This document shows positions 16,184 to 24,974 of a stretch of DNA of 64,000 nt, piece by piece. How positions within the stretch are numbered: position 1 is the stretch's first letter; each line of letters opens with the position of its first letter. The position numbers and the translations under genes are program-made. The stretch is taken from NCBI GenBank assembly GCA_964453335.1, contig CAYVOK010000006.1, forward strand, positions 1 through 64,000. The letters are read 5' to 3'. Origin of the DNA: VGBO01 sp964453335 (GTDB lineage: Bacteria; Actinomycetota; Acidimicrobiia; Acidimicrobiales; CAIXPF01). A model generated the notes under the pieces. It saw only the letters and a program-made list of their open reading frames with translations. It was not told where the DNA came from and did not search any database.

Positions 16184-17562
16184 GCGGCGCGACGCCGGTC
16201 GGGTTCCGCGCCCGGGCCGAACGGGCGACCGCGGATGCGCACCTGCGCGGGGTGCTCCACAACGTCACCGACCGCCTGATCGACTCGCGCCGGGTCGCCC
16301 AGGGGCATCTCGACAACTCCGAGGAGTTGCGGCGTGCCGCGCGGTCGATGCGCGACGACATCATCCGACGCCTCCCCGACGTGCTCGACCGGCTGGCCAC
16401 CAACGTCGAGGCGAACGGTGGGACCGTGTTCTTCGCCGCCGACGCCGAGGAGGCGAACGCGTACATCGCTGACGTCGCCCGGCGCATCGGCGCCCGTTCG
16501 GCGGTGAAGGGCAAGTCGATGGCCACCGAGGAGACCGGCCTCAACGAGCATCTCGCCGCCGCGGGCGTCGAGGTCGTGGAGACCGACCTCGGCGAGTGGA
16601 TCCTCCAGGTCGGCGGTGACACGCCGTCGCACATCGTCGCCCCGGCGATCCACCTGTCGCGCGGCGACGTGCGCGACCTGCTCCAGCGGGTCGCCGACGG
16701 TGATCTCACCGACGTCCCCGAGGAGCTGTGCGCCTTCGCCCGGGCCGTCCTGCGGGAGAAGTTCCTGCGGGCCGACCTCGGCATCACCGGTTGCAACGTC
16801 GCCGTCGCCGAGACGGGTTCGATCGTGCTCGTGGAGAACGAGGGCAACGGGCGGATGTCCACGTCGCTGCCCCGTGTGCACGTCGCCGTGATGGGCATGG
16901 AACGCGTGGTCGAGACGTGGGAGCAACTCGACCTGATCATGGCGCTCCTGCCCCGTGCGGCAACCGGGCAGGACATCAGCGTCTACGTGAACCAGATCAC
17001 CGGCCCCCGGCGACCCGGCGAGGTCGACGGTCCCGACGAGTTCCACCTCGTGATCCTCGACAACGGTCGGTCCGATCTGCTCGAGGGGCCGTTCCGGGAG
17101 ATGCTGAACTGCATCCGCTGCGGGGCGTGCCTGAACACCTGTCCGGTGTACCGCCAGGTCGGCGGGCACAGCTACGGCTGGGTGTACTCCGGCCCGATGG
17201 GCGCCGTGCTCACCCCGCTCCTCGGTGACGTCGAGGGGTCCGGCGAGCTCGCCGGTGCATCCACGCTGTGCGGTGCCTGTCACGAGGTGTGCCCCGTGCA
17301 GATCCCCCTGCAGGACCTGCTGTTGGCGCTGCGCCGTCGTGCGGCGCCCGAGGCCGACCGGGCCGAACGGGCGGCGTGGCGGGCGTGGGCGGAGGCGTGG
17401 CGGCGTCCGTCGACCTACCGGGCGACGACGTGGGCTGCCGGGGCGGTCGGCCGGGTCGTCCCCGAGGGGATCTTCCCGGACGCGTGGACGGACGGGCGCA
17501 GCGTTCCCCGCCGGCCGGCCGGTGGGAGCTTCCGTCGTCGGCTGCGCAACGGGTCGGTCTGA
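16180..17562 (+). CDS. lutB: L-lactate utilization protein LutB (ferredoxin-type)
   Basis: Iron-sulfur subunit of the LutABC complex, 460 residues from GTG 16180. The long N-terminal LUD domain (about residues 50-290) has KGKSMATEETGLNEHL and GCNVAVAETGSIVLVENEG. It is followed by a ferredoxin-like region: CIRCGACLNTCPVYRQVGG (a complete C-x2-C-x2-C-x3-C set at about 310) and LCGACHEVCPVQIPLQDLL, which is the usual shorter second set. The C-terminus contains a Trp/Arg-rich helix. The 4-base overlap with lutA and the 3-base gap to lutC indicate one transcript. Confidence 0.94.
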   Translation: MSGATPVGFRARAERATADAHLRGVLHNVTDRLIDSRRVAQGHLDNSEELRRAARSMRDDIIRRLPDVLDRLATNVEANGGTVFFAADAEEANAYIADVARRIGARSAVKGKSMATEETGLNEHLAAAGVEVVETDLGEWILQVGGDTPSHIVAPAIHLSRGDVRDLLQRVADGDLTDVPEELCAFARAVLREKFLRADLGITGCNVAVAETGSIVLVENEGNGRMSTSLPRVHVAVMGMERVVETWEQLDLIMALLPRAATGQDISVYVNQITGPRRPGEVDGPDEFHLVILDNGRSDLLEGPFREMLNCIRCGACLNTCPVYRQVGGHSYGWVYSGPMGAVLTPLLGDVEGSGELAGASTLCGACHEVCPVQIPLQDLLLALRRRAAPEADRAERAAWRAWAEAWRRPSTYRATTWAAGAVGRVVPEGIFPDAWTDGRSVPRRPAGGSFRRRLRNGSV

Positions 17563-17565
17563 CGC

Positions 17566-18228
17566 ATGGACCGCTCGGTGTTCCTCGACCGTCTCCGGAC
17601 CCGCCTCGCGGCTGCGGAGGTGCCGAACCTCGCCCACCCGCTCGAGCGCGTCGAGGGGGTACCCCGTCCCGGCTATCCGCCGACGGACGACGTCGTGGGA
17701 ACCCTGCGTGACGCCGCTGCGGCGAAGGGTTGGCACGTCCGTGACGTCGAGGGCGATCGCGCCGCGGTGGAACGGCTCCTCACCGAGGTCGTCCGTGTCC
17801 ACGATGTCCGACGGGCGATGTGCTCCGCCGATCCGGAGGTCGTCGACCTCGACGTGGCCGGTGTGCTCCGGGCGATCGGGGTCGAGGTCGTCCCCTTCGA
17901 CGGTCCGACGGCCGGGGCGGACGTCGAGCTCGGTGTGACGGGTGCGGCGTTCGCCATCGCGGCGACGGCGACCTTCGTGCAGTCGTCCGCCCGGGCCGGT
18001 GGGCGCTCTGCATCCCTCGTGCCCCCGGTGCACCTGGCCCTCGTCCGGCGCGCCACAGTGCTGCACACCCCGTCCGACCTGTGGCGGGACCTCCCCGAGC
18101 GGTTCCCGCAGGGCCTTCCGTCCCAGGTCGTGTTCGCGTCCGGTCCCTCGCGGTCGGCGGACATCGAGTTCACGCTCACGATCGGCGTCCACGGACCGAA
18201 GGTCGTCTGGATGGGCATCCTGCCGTGA
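17566..18228 (+). CDS. lutC: L-lactate utilization protein LutC
   Basis: Third component of the lactate oxidation complex, a LUD-domain protein of 220 residues. Seen: an N-terminal helix MDRSVFLDRLRTRLA, the mid-protein DVELGVTGAAFAIAATATFV (the 'gvT.a..aiAeTGt' region, here with AATAT), LVPPVHLALV, and the C-terminal GPSRSADIEFTLTIGVHGPK. In many LutC proteins the equivalent of the AATAT segment reads AETGT, so this copy is slightly divergent. The gene directly follows lutB and overlaps the DUF952 gene. Confidence 0.9.
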   Translation: MDRSVFLDRLRTRLAAAEVPNLAHPLERVEGVPRPGYPPTDDVVGTLRDAAAAKGWHVRDVEGDRAAVERLLTEVVRVHDVRRAMCSADPEVVDLDVAGVLRAIGVEVVPFDGPTAGADVELGVTGAAFAIAATATFVQSSARAGGRSASLVPPVHLALVRRATVLHTPSDLWRDLPERFPQGLPSQVVFASGPSRSADIEFTLTIGVHGPKVVWMGILP

Positions 18229-18587
18229 TGCTCGTGCACCTCACCGGCGTCGACGCGTGGGCGGCCTCGGTGCTTGCGGGCGAGCACACCGATCCGAGTC
18301 TCGGGACCGAAGGGTTCCTCCATCTGTCGACCGTCGATGACGTCCTCGTCCCGGCCAATGAGTTCCTGCGGGGGCGCGACGATCTCGTGGCCCTCCTCGT
18401 CGACGCCGTCCGACTCGATCGCACGCAGTTGCGCTTCGAGGCGGGCAGCCCGCCGCACGGCGACCGGACGTTCCCGCATCTCTACGGCCCCTTGCCCGTC
18501 GCCGCCGTGGTCGACGTCGTACCGTTCCCGCCCCGGGCGGACGGGACGTTCGACCTCCCTGACGCACTGCGTCGCCTGCTCGGCTAG
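18228..18587 (+). CDS. DUF952 family protein
   Basis: Small conserved protein of unknown function, 119 residues, fitting the family length. The motifs are typical: an HLTGVDAWAASV start, EGFLHLSTVDDVLVPANEF (the 'GFiHlSt..Qv..tan.f' block), LLVDAVRLDRTQLRFE, FPHLYGPLPVAAVVDV near the C-terminus. ATG 18228 overlaps the lutC stop by one base; an in-frame GTG lies one codon upstream. It is probably co-transcribed with lutABC. Its stop overlaps that of the convergent MFS gene. Confidence 0.82.
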   Translation: MLVHLTGVDAWAASVLAGEHTDPSLGTEGFLHLSTVDDVLVPANEFLRGRDDLVALLVDAVRLDRTQLRFEAGSPPHGDRTFPHLYGPLPVAAVVDVVPFPPRADGTFDLPDALRRLLG

Positions 18588-19870
18588 ACGACCTGGGGAG
18601 GCGCCGTGTCGGGAGGGTCGTCGAGACGGAGTAGCAGGTCGGGGCGGGCGCGCAGTACGAACGCACCGACGACGAGGAGGGCGCCTGCGACGGCGACGGT
18701 CGGCCGTGGCCCGACACGCTGCGCGATCGCACCCTGCAGCAGACCGCCGAACGCGTAGGCGACCGTGAAGGACATGACACGGGCTGCCATGACCCTGCCG
18801 CGCATGTGGTCGGCGACGATGACCTGCACGGCGGTGTTCGTCGCCGAGATGACGGCGAGGAACCCCCCGCCCGCGCAGGCCATGGCGACCACGGCGAGCG
18901 GGAACGACGGTGCGAGGCCGAACGCGACGCACGCCACCCCGTAGAACGGAAGGCCGACCAGGACGACACGGGACCGGGGCACGGTGGCATCCCATCCCGA
19001 CACGAGTGGTGCGGCGACGAGGGCGCCGACACCGAGCGACGCGGCGAGGAGCCCGTAGGCGAGGGTCCCGACGCCGAACACGTCGTCGGCGAAGACGGCG
19101 GCGAACTGCACGATCGGGTTGCCGAGTGCGGCGACGAGCACCGCGGTGACCATGCCGGCGATGATCCCCGGCTGGGTGCGCACGTACCGGACGGCGGCGG
19201 CGAACTGGCGGGCGACGCCGCGCTCGGGCGCACCGGCCGGCGTCTCTGGTGCGAGGCGGACGAGGGCGAGGGCACCGAGGACGAAGGCGAACGACGCAGC
19301 GTTCGCGGCGAACGCCGCCGCGACGCCGAATGCGGTGAGCACCAGTCCGGCGACCGCGGAACCGAGCGCTCGGGCGGCGTTGAACTGCAGCGAGTTGAGG
19401 GTGATCGCGCTGAGGAGGTCCTCGCGGGGGACGAGTCGGGGGACGAACGCCTGCCAGCTCGGGATGTTGAGCCCTCCGAGCATCCCACTCGTCGCGACGA
19501 GCACGAGGAGCAGGACGGGGGAGCGGATGCCCGCAGCCCAGCTCGCCCACATTGCGACGGCTGCGCCCGCGAGGAGCACCTGGGTGACCACGACGACGCG
19601 GCGCCGGTCGAAGCGGTCGGCGAGCGAGCCGCCGAGCGGGCCGAACAGCACCGACGGCAGGAACTGCGCGAACGTGGCGAGGCCGACCCAGGCGGCGCTC
19701 CGGGTCATCTGGAACAGGACGTAGGGGACGGTCGCGTTCTGCACCCAGCTCCCGCTGTTCGACGCGAGCGCGCCGGCGAAGAAGACCGCGAAGTTCCGGT
19801 GACGCAACGCACGCAGGGAGTGGCGGAGACCGTGGCGTGGCGGGGGAACGGGGTCCTCCGCGACGTCCAT
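18584..19870 (-). CDS. MFS transporter, MFS_3/EntS-like exporter
   Basis: Major facilitator superfamily protein of 428 residues with about twelve hydrophobic helices. The N-terminus (RHRNFAVFFAGALASNSGSWVQ) and the loop LADRFDRRRVVVVTQ between TM2 and TM3 are those of the transmembrane secretion effector/EntS subfamily, mostly drug or siderophore exporters. The mid-protein AFVPRLVPREDLLSAITLN is also diagnostic. The ATG at 19870 is preferred over GTG 19879 because a -10 hexamer ends 7 bases before it, and the GTG lies partly inside that hexamer. The substrate is unknown. It diverges from the AlkB-like gene. Confidence 0.85.
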   Translation of the reverse strand: MDVAEDPVPPPRHGLRHSLRALRHRNFAVFFAGALASNSGSWVQNATVPYVLFQMTRSAAWVGLATFAQFLPSVLFGPLGGSLADRFDRRRVVVVTQVLLAGAAVAMWASWAAGIRSPVLLLVLVATSGMLGGLNIPSWQAFVPRLVPREDLLSAITLNSLQFNAARALGSAVAGLVLTAFGVAAAFAANAASFAFVLGALALVRLAPETPAGAPERGVARQFAAAVRYVRTQPGIIAGMVTAVLVAALGNPIVQFAAVFADDVFGVGTLAYGLLAASLGVGALVAAPLVSGWDATVPRSRVVLVGLPFYGVACVAFGLAPSFPLAVVAMACAGGGFLAVISATNTAVQVIVADHMRGRVMAARVMSFTVAYAFGGLLQGAIAQRVGPRPTVAVAGALLVVGAFVLRARPDLLLRLDDPPDTAPPQVV

Positions 19871-19877
19871 GGCGGGC

Positions 19878-19883
19878 ACCCTA
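19878..19883 (-). promoter_or_regulatory. -10 element TAGGGT for leaderless MFS gene
   Basis: Minus-strand TAGGGT ends 7 bases before ATG 19870. Divergent from the AlkB-like promoter 42 bases away. Confidence 0.5.
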
Positions 19884-19925
19884 CCGCCCCTCCTCGTGGT
19901 GCTGGCCGCGCCCGACGCCCGCGGC

Positions 19926-19931
19926 TACGGT
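19926..19931 (+). promoter_or_regulatory. -10 element TACGGT for leaderless alkB-like gene
   Basis: TACGGT ends 6 bases before ATG 19938, so the transcript is predicted to begin at the start codon. Confidence 0.5.
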
Positions 19932-19937
19932 ACGAAC

Positions 19938-20675
19938 ATGCATGCGAACACGTGTTCGGCACCCGGGGTCGCGGGGTCGCCGCTCGGGCTGTTCGGCGCC
20001 GGGGAGCCGGGGGTCGCCCGGCCGATGTCGGCCGTCGAGCGGATCCCGCTCTCGTCGTCGTCCTGGGTGGACCACTGCCCGGGCTGGCTCGGGGGTTCCG
20101 ACGAGCTCCTCGACCGGCTGCTCGGCGCGGTGCCGTGGCAGCAGTTCCGGCGCACCATGTACGGCCGTCGAGTCGACGATCCGCGCCTCACCGCCTGGTA
20201 CGGCCCCGGAGAGTCACGGCCGGACCCGGTGCTCGACGACGCGGCGGCCTTCCTCGGTGGCCACTACGGCGTCCGTCTCGGTCGTGTGGCGCTGAACCTC
20301 TACCGGGACGGATCCGACAGCGTGACCTGGCACGGCGACCGCATCGGCCGCACGACGCCAGAGCCCGTCATCGCGATCGTCGCCCTCGGGGCACCCCGCC
20401 CGTTCCTGTTGCGACCGCGGGGCGGCGGCGGCCCGACCCGGCGGTTCACGTCGGGGTTCGGCGATCTGGTGGTGATGGGCGGGCGGTGCCAGCAGGAGTT
20501 CGAGCACGCCGTGCCGAAGGTGGCCCGGGCCGCCCCCCGGATCAGCGTGATGTTCCGTCAGATCGACGATCGGCCGTCGGGCGACGTCGTCGAGGTGGTC
20601 CGGCCGACGAGGTCCCGCACCAGTGCGAGCCCGTCCTCGACGGTGGCGATGCGCCCGTCGAGCTGGGCCTCGTAG
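19938..20675 (+). CDS. alkB: AlkB-type Fe(II)/2-oxoglutarate dioxygenase
   Basis: Predicted DNA/RNA alkylation-damage demethylase of the AlkB superfamily, 245 residues. The facial triad is visible: H-x-D in VTWHGDRIG (about residues 133-141) and the distal His in QQEFEHAVPK. The 2OG-binding R-x5-R motif is seen as PRISVMFR. The N-terminal half has QFRRTMYGRRVDDPRLTAWYG. Homologues normally end soon after the R-x5-R motif; here about 38 more residues follow, rich in Ser, Thr and Arg. These are encoded in the 118 bases that overlap the cca gene on the other strand. Confidence 0.85.
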   Translation: MHANTCSAPGVAGSPLGLFGAGEPGVARPMSAVERIPLSSSSWVDHCPGWLGGSDELLDRLLGAVPWQQFRRTMYGRRVDDPRLTAWYGPGESRPDPVLDDAAAFLGGHYGVRLGRVALNLYRDGSDSVTWHGDRIGRTTPEPVIAIVALGAPRPFLLRPRGGGGPTRRFTSGFGDLVVMGGRCQQEFEHAVPKVARAAPRISVMFRQIDDRPSGDVVEVVRPTRSRTSASPSSTVAMRPSSWAS

Positions 20676-21979
20676 CACGCGTCGAGCAGGGGTCGGAACG
20701 ACGGGCCGGCCTCGAGTCCCTCGGCGAGGAGATGGCGCCCGAGGACGAGCGGTGCCGGTGGCGCGTCGAGTACGTCGAGCGCGGCAGCGGTCTCCACGAG
20801 CCAGGTCGCGGCGGGGAAGTCGTCGGTGGGCAGCGGCGGTCGGCCGTCCCGGTCGGCGCGTGCGACCCGGAGGAGGCGGTCGACCCGGCCGACGCGAGCT
20901 GCGAGGCGGCGGACGGCGGCAGGTCCCGCGCCCGCCTGGAAGAGCTGGTCGGGCTTGAGGTGCTCGGCGACGAGGACGACGACGTCCTCGACGAGATCCC
21001 TCCGGTTGGTCATCCGGCCGAGCAGGGACCGCGTCGGTTCGATGCCGGCCTGCTCGTGGCCGGGGGACCGCCAGCGACCGTCCTCGAACCGGGTGGTGGC
21101 GGGCTTGCCGAGATCGTGGCAGAGGCATGCGAGACCGACGACGAGGTCCTCCTCGTCGTCACCGATGCGGCGGAGGGCGAACTGGTCGAGGACGTGTCCG
21201 GTGTGGACGAACACGTCGCCTTCGGGATGCCACGACGGGTCCTGCGGGCAGTCGACGAGGGCGGCGAGTTCCGGGGTGTGGCGTATCCAGTCGGTCGCTC
21301 GCAGGAACTCGAGTCCTGCACCGATCCGGGTCCCGCGCAGCAGGAGCTTCCGCCACTCGTCGAAAATCCGTTCCGCGGCGAGCCCCTCGGGATCGATCGA
21401 TCGACACAGGGCGATCGTCGCCGGGTCGGGTGTCAGGTCGAACCGGGCGATGAACTGCATGCCCCGGAGCACACGCAGCGGGTCCTCGGCGAACTGCCCG
21501 CTCGTGTGGCGGAGGATGCCGCGCCGGAGGTCGCCGAGACCGTCGTGCGGGTCGACGATCCGATCGTCGATGAGGTCGTAGGCGACGGCGTTGATGGTGA
21601 AGTCCCGGCGCGCCGCGGCCACCGCCGGGTCGAGGAAGGGGTCGGCGTCGACCGTGAACCCCCGGTGACCGTGGCCGGTCTTCCGTTCGGTGCGCGGCAC
21701 GGACACGTCGATGGGGACCCCGCGGGCCTTGAGGACACCGAAGCTGGCGCCGACGAGCGTCACCGGCACGATGTCGGCGACGAGTGCGTGGAGCTCGTCG
21801 ACGGGGATCCCGAAGCACTCGAGGTCGACCTCGTCGACCGCGCGCCCGAGCGCGGCGTCGCGCACGGCACCCCCGACGAGATGAGCCCGTCCTCCGCGCG
21901 CGGCGACGGCCGCGCCGACGGCACGCGTCAGCGACTCGACGCGCCGGTCGGCGAAGCGGACCTCGAAGGCTGCGGGCAC
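20558..21979 (-). CDS. cca: CCA tRNA nucleotidyltransferase with HD domain
   Basis: Adds or repairs the 3' CCA end of tRNAs; class II nucleotidyltransferase of 473 residues. Seen: HLVGGAVRDAALG (the GG-x-VRD helix), the metal site region DEVDLECFG, SVPRTERKTG, the ERRDFTINA-type segment ARRDFTINAVAYD, and DGLGDLRRGILRH with EDPLRVLRGMQFIARF. A C-terminal HD domain has LACLCHDLGKP. In most relatives the first catalytic carboxylate pair reads DID or DLD; here it reads E-V-D, a conservative Asp-to-Glu change. GTG start at 21979. Confidence 0.93.
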   Translation of the reverse strand: MPAAFEVRFADRRVESLTRAVGAAVAARGGRAHLVGGAVRDAALGRAVDEVDLECFGIPVDELHALVADIVPVTLVGASFGVLKARGVPIDVSVPRTERKTGHGHRGFTVDADPFLDPAVAAARRDFTINAVAYDLIDDRIVDPHDGLGDLRRGILRHTSGQFAEDPLRVLRGMQFIARFDLTPDPATIALCRSIDPEGLAAERIFDEWRKLLLRGTRIGAGLEFLRATDWIRHTPELAALVDCPQDPSWHPEGDVFVHTGHVLDQFALRRIGDDEEDLVVGLACLCHDLGKPATTRFEDGRWRSPGHEQAGIEPTRSLLGRMTNRRDLVEDVVVLVAEHLKPDQLFQAGAGPAAVRRLAARVGRVDRLLRVARADRDGRPPLPTDDFPAATWLVETAAALDVLDAPPAPLVLGRHLLAEGLEAGPSFRPLLDACYEAQLDGRIATVEDGLALVRDLVGRTTSTTSPDGRSSI

Positions 21980-22017
21980 CCCATGAGTCTCGCGGACGAG
22001 GTGCCCCGACCGGGCGC

Positions 22018-22806
22018 TCAGGCGACGACGGCCTCGACCACGCCGAGCGCGCCGGCGTCGTTGCGTCCCGTGGTGCCGGTCGGCAGCGGTGTGAGTCCGG
22101 TGCAGGATCCGGTCGTCACGACGTCGCCGGCCCGGAGCCCGAGGCCGCGGGCGGCGAGCTCGTTCGCGAGCCAGACGAGCGCTTCGACCGGGTCCCCGAG
22201 CACCGCAGAGCCGTCACCCCGGGCGACCTCGGTGCCGTCGAGGACTATGGCGACCGGTGCGGTCGGCAGGGTGGGGGCGACGGAGGGGTCGTTGCGCGGG
22301 CCGACGACGAGCGCTGCGGCGAGCGCGTTGTCGGCGACGAGGCGCAGACCACCGACCTCGGCGGCCGTCCCGACGTAGCGGTGGCTGACGAGCTCGATGG
22401 TCGGCACGACGGCTGCGACCGCAGCGAGGACGGTCGCCCGGTCGAACGGCGCCGCCGTGGCCGGCAGGTCGGCGCCGAGCTCGAACCCGATCTCGCACTC
22501 GGCGAGGGGCGGGTTGGTGAACAGCGACGCGGGAACGGTGGCACCGTTCGTGAACAGGGTGCCCTCGAGGACCCGGCCGTAGATGGGGCCGTCCACGCCG
22601 AGCATCTGCTGTGCCGCGGTGTTCGACGCGCCGATCTTCCAGCCCACGGTCCGTCGACCGAGGGCGTCGACGAGCGCGTCCTGGATGGCGTAGGCGCCGT
22701 CGAGGTCGGTCGGTTCGGCACCGGGCGGCAGTGCTGCGAGCGGCGTTGCGGTTCGCCGGGCGGTGAGCAGGGCGTCGAGCGCGGCGGGGATGTCGGGTGT
22801 GGTCAC
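22018..22806 (-). CDS. 2-keto-4-pentenoate hydratase family protein
   Basis: MhpD/FAH-fold hydratase of 262 residues, the enzyme type that hydrates 2-oxopent-4-enoate in meta-cleavage pathways; fumarylacetoacetase-type decarboxylases share the fold. Seen: YAIQDALVDALGRRTVGWKIG, the metal-ligand region LAECEIGFELGADLP (Glu-x-Glu style acids), IELVSHRYVG, and the C-terminal LRAGDVVTTGSCTGLTPL. The start overlaps the SDR stop by 4 bases, so the two form an operon. No other aromatic meta-cleavage gene is present nearby, so the substrate is uncertain. Confidence 0.82.
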   Translation of the reverse strand: MTTPDIPAALDALLTARRTATPLAALPPGAEPTDLDGAYAIQDALVDALGRRTVGWKIGASNTAAQQMLGVDGPIYGRVLEGTLFTNGATVPASLFTNPPLAECEIGFELGADLPATAAPFDRATVLAAVAAVVPTIELVSHRYVGTAAEVGGLRLVADNALAAALVVGPRNDPSVAPTLPTAPVAIVLDGTEVARGDGSAVLGDPVEALVWLANELAARGLGLRAGDVVTTGSCTGLTPLPTGTTGRNDAGALGVVEAVVA

Positions 22807-23648
22807 GGTGTGTTCCTCGGTGGGTTGCGGCCCTCGGCGAGAGCCTGGTTCCTTTCGGCGACCTGGCGGAGCAGATCGCGGTCGGTGACGATCCAGAAGT
22901 GGCCGGCGCGCATGCCGTGCACGACGAGGTCGGCCACCTGGTGCGGTTCGAGCCCGGACGAGACGCCGCCGGCGATCTCGTCGTTCGTGCGGCGGGCGCC
23001 GGTCGACGCCTTGCGTTCCCGACGGAGGTGCTCGGGACGGTTGCGCTGCGACGTGGCGATGTTCGTGCGGACGTACCCCGGGCAGAGCACCGACACCCCG
23101 ACGGCGGACCCGGCGTCGGCGAGTTCGTGGAACAGGGTCTCACTGATGCCGACGACCGCGAACTTCGACGCGTTGTACGGCCCGATGCCCGGGCCGGCCA
23201 TGAGCCCGGCGATCGACGCGGTGTTGACGATGTGCCCCTCGTCGCCGTTCGCCTCGAGGATCGGGAGGAAGACCGCGATCCCGTGCACGACCCCCCACAG
23301 GTTCACGCCGATGACCCACTGCCAGTCGACGAGCTGGCTCTCGGCGATGCGCCCTCCGCCCCCGACGCCGGCGTTGTTGCAGAGGATGTGCGCCGTTCCG
23401 AAACGCTCGATGGTGGCCTCGGCGAGCGCGGTGACGGAGGCGAGGTCGGTCACGTCGGTGACGACCTCGAGCGCCTCCGCCCCGGCGTCACGGACGAGTG
23501 CTGCCGACTCGGCGAGCGGTTCGGCCTCGATGTCGGCGAGCACGACCCGGCATCCCTCCTCGGCGAACCGCACGGCGAGGCCTCGGCCGATGCCCGACCC
23601 AGCGCCCGTCACGACGGCGACCTTGTCAACCAACGACTGCACGTCCAC
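22803..23648 (-). CDS. Short-chain dehydrogenase/reductase
   Basis: Classical SDR of 281 residues. The cofactor site is TGAGSGIGRGLA, followed by ADIEAEP (an Asp after strand 2, suggesting NAD(H) preference). NNAGVGGGGRI, the catalytic Ser in VNTASIAG, and Y-x3-K in GPYNASKFAVVG are all intact. Start at GTG 23648, with a second possible GTG at 23642 better spaced from the G-rich GGGAGG; a minus-strand TACCGT (23660-23665) could be its -10. It overlaps the hydratase gene by 4 bases and follows the CoA-transferase gene by 51 bases. The substrate is unknown. Confidence 0.85.
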   Translation of the reverse strand: MDVQSLVDKVAVVTGAGSGIGRGLAVRFAEEGCRVVLADIEAEPLAESAALVRDAGAEALEVVTDVTDLASVTALAEATIERFGTAHILCNNAGVGGGGRIAESQLVDWQWVIGVNLWGVVHGIAVFLPILEANGDEGHIVNTASIAGLMAGPGIGPYNASKFAVVGISETLFHELADAGSAVGVSVLCPGYVRTNIATSQRNRPEHLRRERKASTGARRTNDEIAGGVSSGLEPHQVADLVVHGMRAGHFWIVTDRDLLRQVAERNQALAEGRNPPRNTP

Positions 23649-23699
23649 CTCCCGACCGCACGGTATCCGTTCCCGCTCGCAGGGGTCCGACCGTCGGTT

Positions 23700-24896
23700 T
23701 CAGCCGACGGCGCCCGTCTCCCGGAGCCGCTGCACGGTGGCCTCGTCGAGGCCGAGGTCCTCGCGAAGGATCTCGTCGGTGTGTTCGCCGAGCCGCGGGG
23801 GCAGCCGCATCGGCACGTCGTTGTCGCCGAGCCGGAGCGGGTTGCCGAGCAGCATCACGTCGCCGCGCACCGGGTCGTCGAGTTCGTGCACGAAGCCGCG
23901 TGCCCGCAGGTGCGGGTCGGCGAACACCTCGTTCGACGCGAACGTCGCCGAACACGGGAGACCGGCCTCGCCGAGGATCCGCATCGCTTCCGTCTTCGGG
24001 TGCTCGAGGAACCACCGGCCGATCTCGGCGTGGAGCGCCTCGGCGTTCTCCGCCCGGGCACGTCCGGTCGCGAAGCGCGGGTCCGTGAGGATGTCGGGGC
24101 GTCCGATCGTCGTGCAGAGCTGCTGCCACATGGCCCGGTTCGCAAGCACCAGGTAGACGTAGTCGTTCGGGCCGCCACCCTTGGTGGCGTAGAGGCCGGC
24201 GGGTGGCGCGTCGGACCTCGACGCACGCGGGGCGGGCGGCGCGTCCGGCCCCCAGTGCTGCGCAGTGGTGGTCCGCACGAACATCGTCATGACCTCGTGC
24301 ATCGCGAGTTCGACGAGCTGGCCCCGTCCGGTGCGCTGCTGCTGGACGTAGGCGGAGACGATCGCGAGCGCCGCGTGCACGCCGGTGCCGGTGTCGCCCA
24401 CCGTGGCACCCGGGCGCATCGGCGGGCCGTCGACCTCACCGGTGAGGGACATGACCCCCGAGGCTGCCTGGGCGAGCTGGTCGAAGCTCTTGTACTCGGC
24501 GTACGGCCCGGACAGTCCGTACCCCTTGATCCGTGCGTAGACGAGTCGCGGGTTGCGGGCGAGCAGCTCGTCGTGGCCGAGGCCGAGGCGTTCCATCACC
24601 CCGGGTCCCTGGTTCTCGAGGAGGACGTCGGCGCCGTCGACGAGACGCAGGAACACGTCACGGCCCTCGGGCTTCTTCAGGTCGACGGCGAGGGAGCGCT
24701 TGTTGGCGTTGAAGTTGAGGAAGTACTGGCTGTCCTGGTCGGGATCCGCCGCGAAGAGCTTCCGACCCGGTTCGCCGTCGATGGACTCGACCTTGACGAC
24801 GTCCGCCCCCAGCCATCCGAGGTACTGCCCGCAGGACGGCCCGGCCTCGTACTGGCTGAGATCGACAACACGCATCCCGTCGAGCGCACCCGCCAT
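23700..24896 (-). CDS. Family III CoA-transferase (CaiB/BaiF)
   Basis: Transfers CoA between a carboxylic acid and an acyl-CoA donor. It has 398 residues, the full family length. Seen: MRVVDLSQYEAGPSCGQYLGWLGADVVKVE at the N-terminus (given here only as landmarks MRVVDLSQ and GADVVKVE), FNANKRSLAVDLKKPEG, the catalytic Asp in VGDTGTGVHAAL (about residue 169), and the C-terminal LGEHTDEILREDLG. It diverges from the amidase gene. The start has GGAGG a few bases upstream and a minus-strand -10 TAGGGT at 24933-24938, so it seems to have a short normal leader. Confidence 0.9.
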   Translation of the reverse strand: MAGALDGMRVVDLSQYEAGPSCGQYLGWLGADVVKVESIDGEPGRKLFAADPDQDSQYFLNFNANKRSLAVDLKKPEGRDVFLRLVDGADVLLENQGPGVMERLGLGHDELLARNPRLVYARIKGYGLSGPYAEYKSFDQLAQAASGVMSLTGEVDGPPMRPGATVGDTGTGVHAALAIVSAYVQQQRTGRGQLVELAMHEVMTMFVRTTTAQHWGPDAPPAPRASRSDAPPAGLYATKGGGPNDYVYLVLANRAMWQQLCTTIGRPDILTDPRFATGRARAENAEALHAEIGRWFLEHPKTEAMRILGEAGLPCSATFASNEVFADPHLRARGFVHELDDPVRGDVMLLGNPLRLGDNDVPMRLPPRLGEHTDEILREDLGLDEATVQRLRETGAVG

Positions 24897-24932
24897 CGTT
24901 CCCCCTCCGTGCCGCCCACCTGGGCTCGGACA

Positions 24933-24938
24933 ACCCTA
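24933..24938 (-). promoter_or_regulatory. -10 element TAGGGT for CoA-transferase gene (with leader)
   Basis: Minus-strand TAGGGT 36 bases before the ATG at 24896; a purine-rich GGAGGGGG ribosome site lies between. This contrasts with the leaderless genes around it. Confidence 0.4.
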
Positions 24939-24961
24939 GGTCGGCGGCATCGGAGCCGGAG

Positions 24962-24967
24962 TACCCT
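24962..24967 (+). promoter_or_regulatory. -10 element TACCCT for leaderless amidase gene
   Basis: TACCCT ends 7 bases before GTG 24975, with no Shine-Dalgarno sequence. Confidence 0.5.
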
Positions 24968-24974
24968 GCGCCGC

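Noticed and set aside
15538..18192. 884-codon open frame on the minus strand across lutABC
   Set aside because: Opposite to three well-supported genes; composition is Arg/Gly/Asp/His-rich shadow of GC-rich codons, with no recognisable domain.
18806..22378. 1190-codon open frame on the plus strand across the MFS, AlkB and CCA genes
   Set aside because: Lacks stops only because of high GC; crosses three real genes and has no family motifs.
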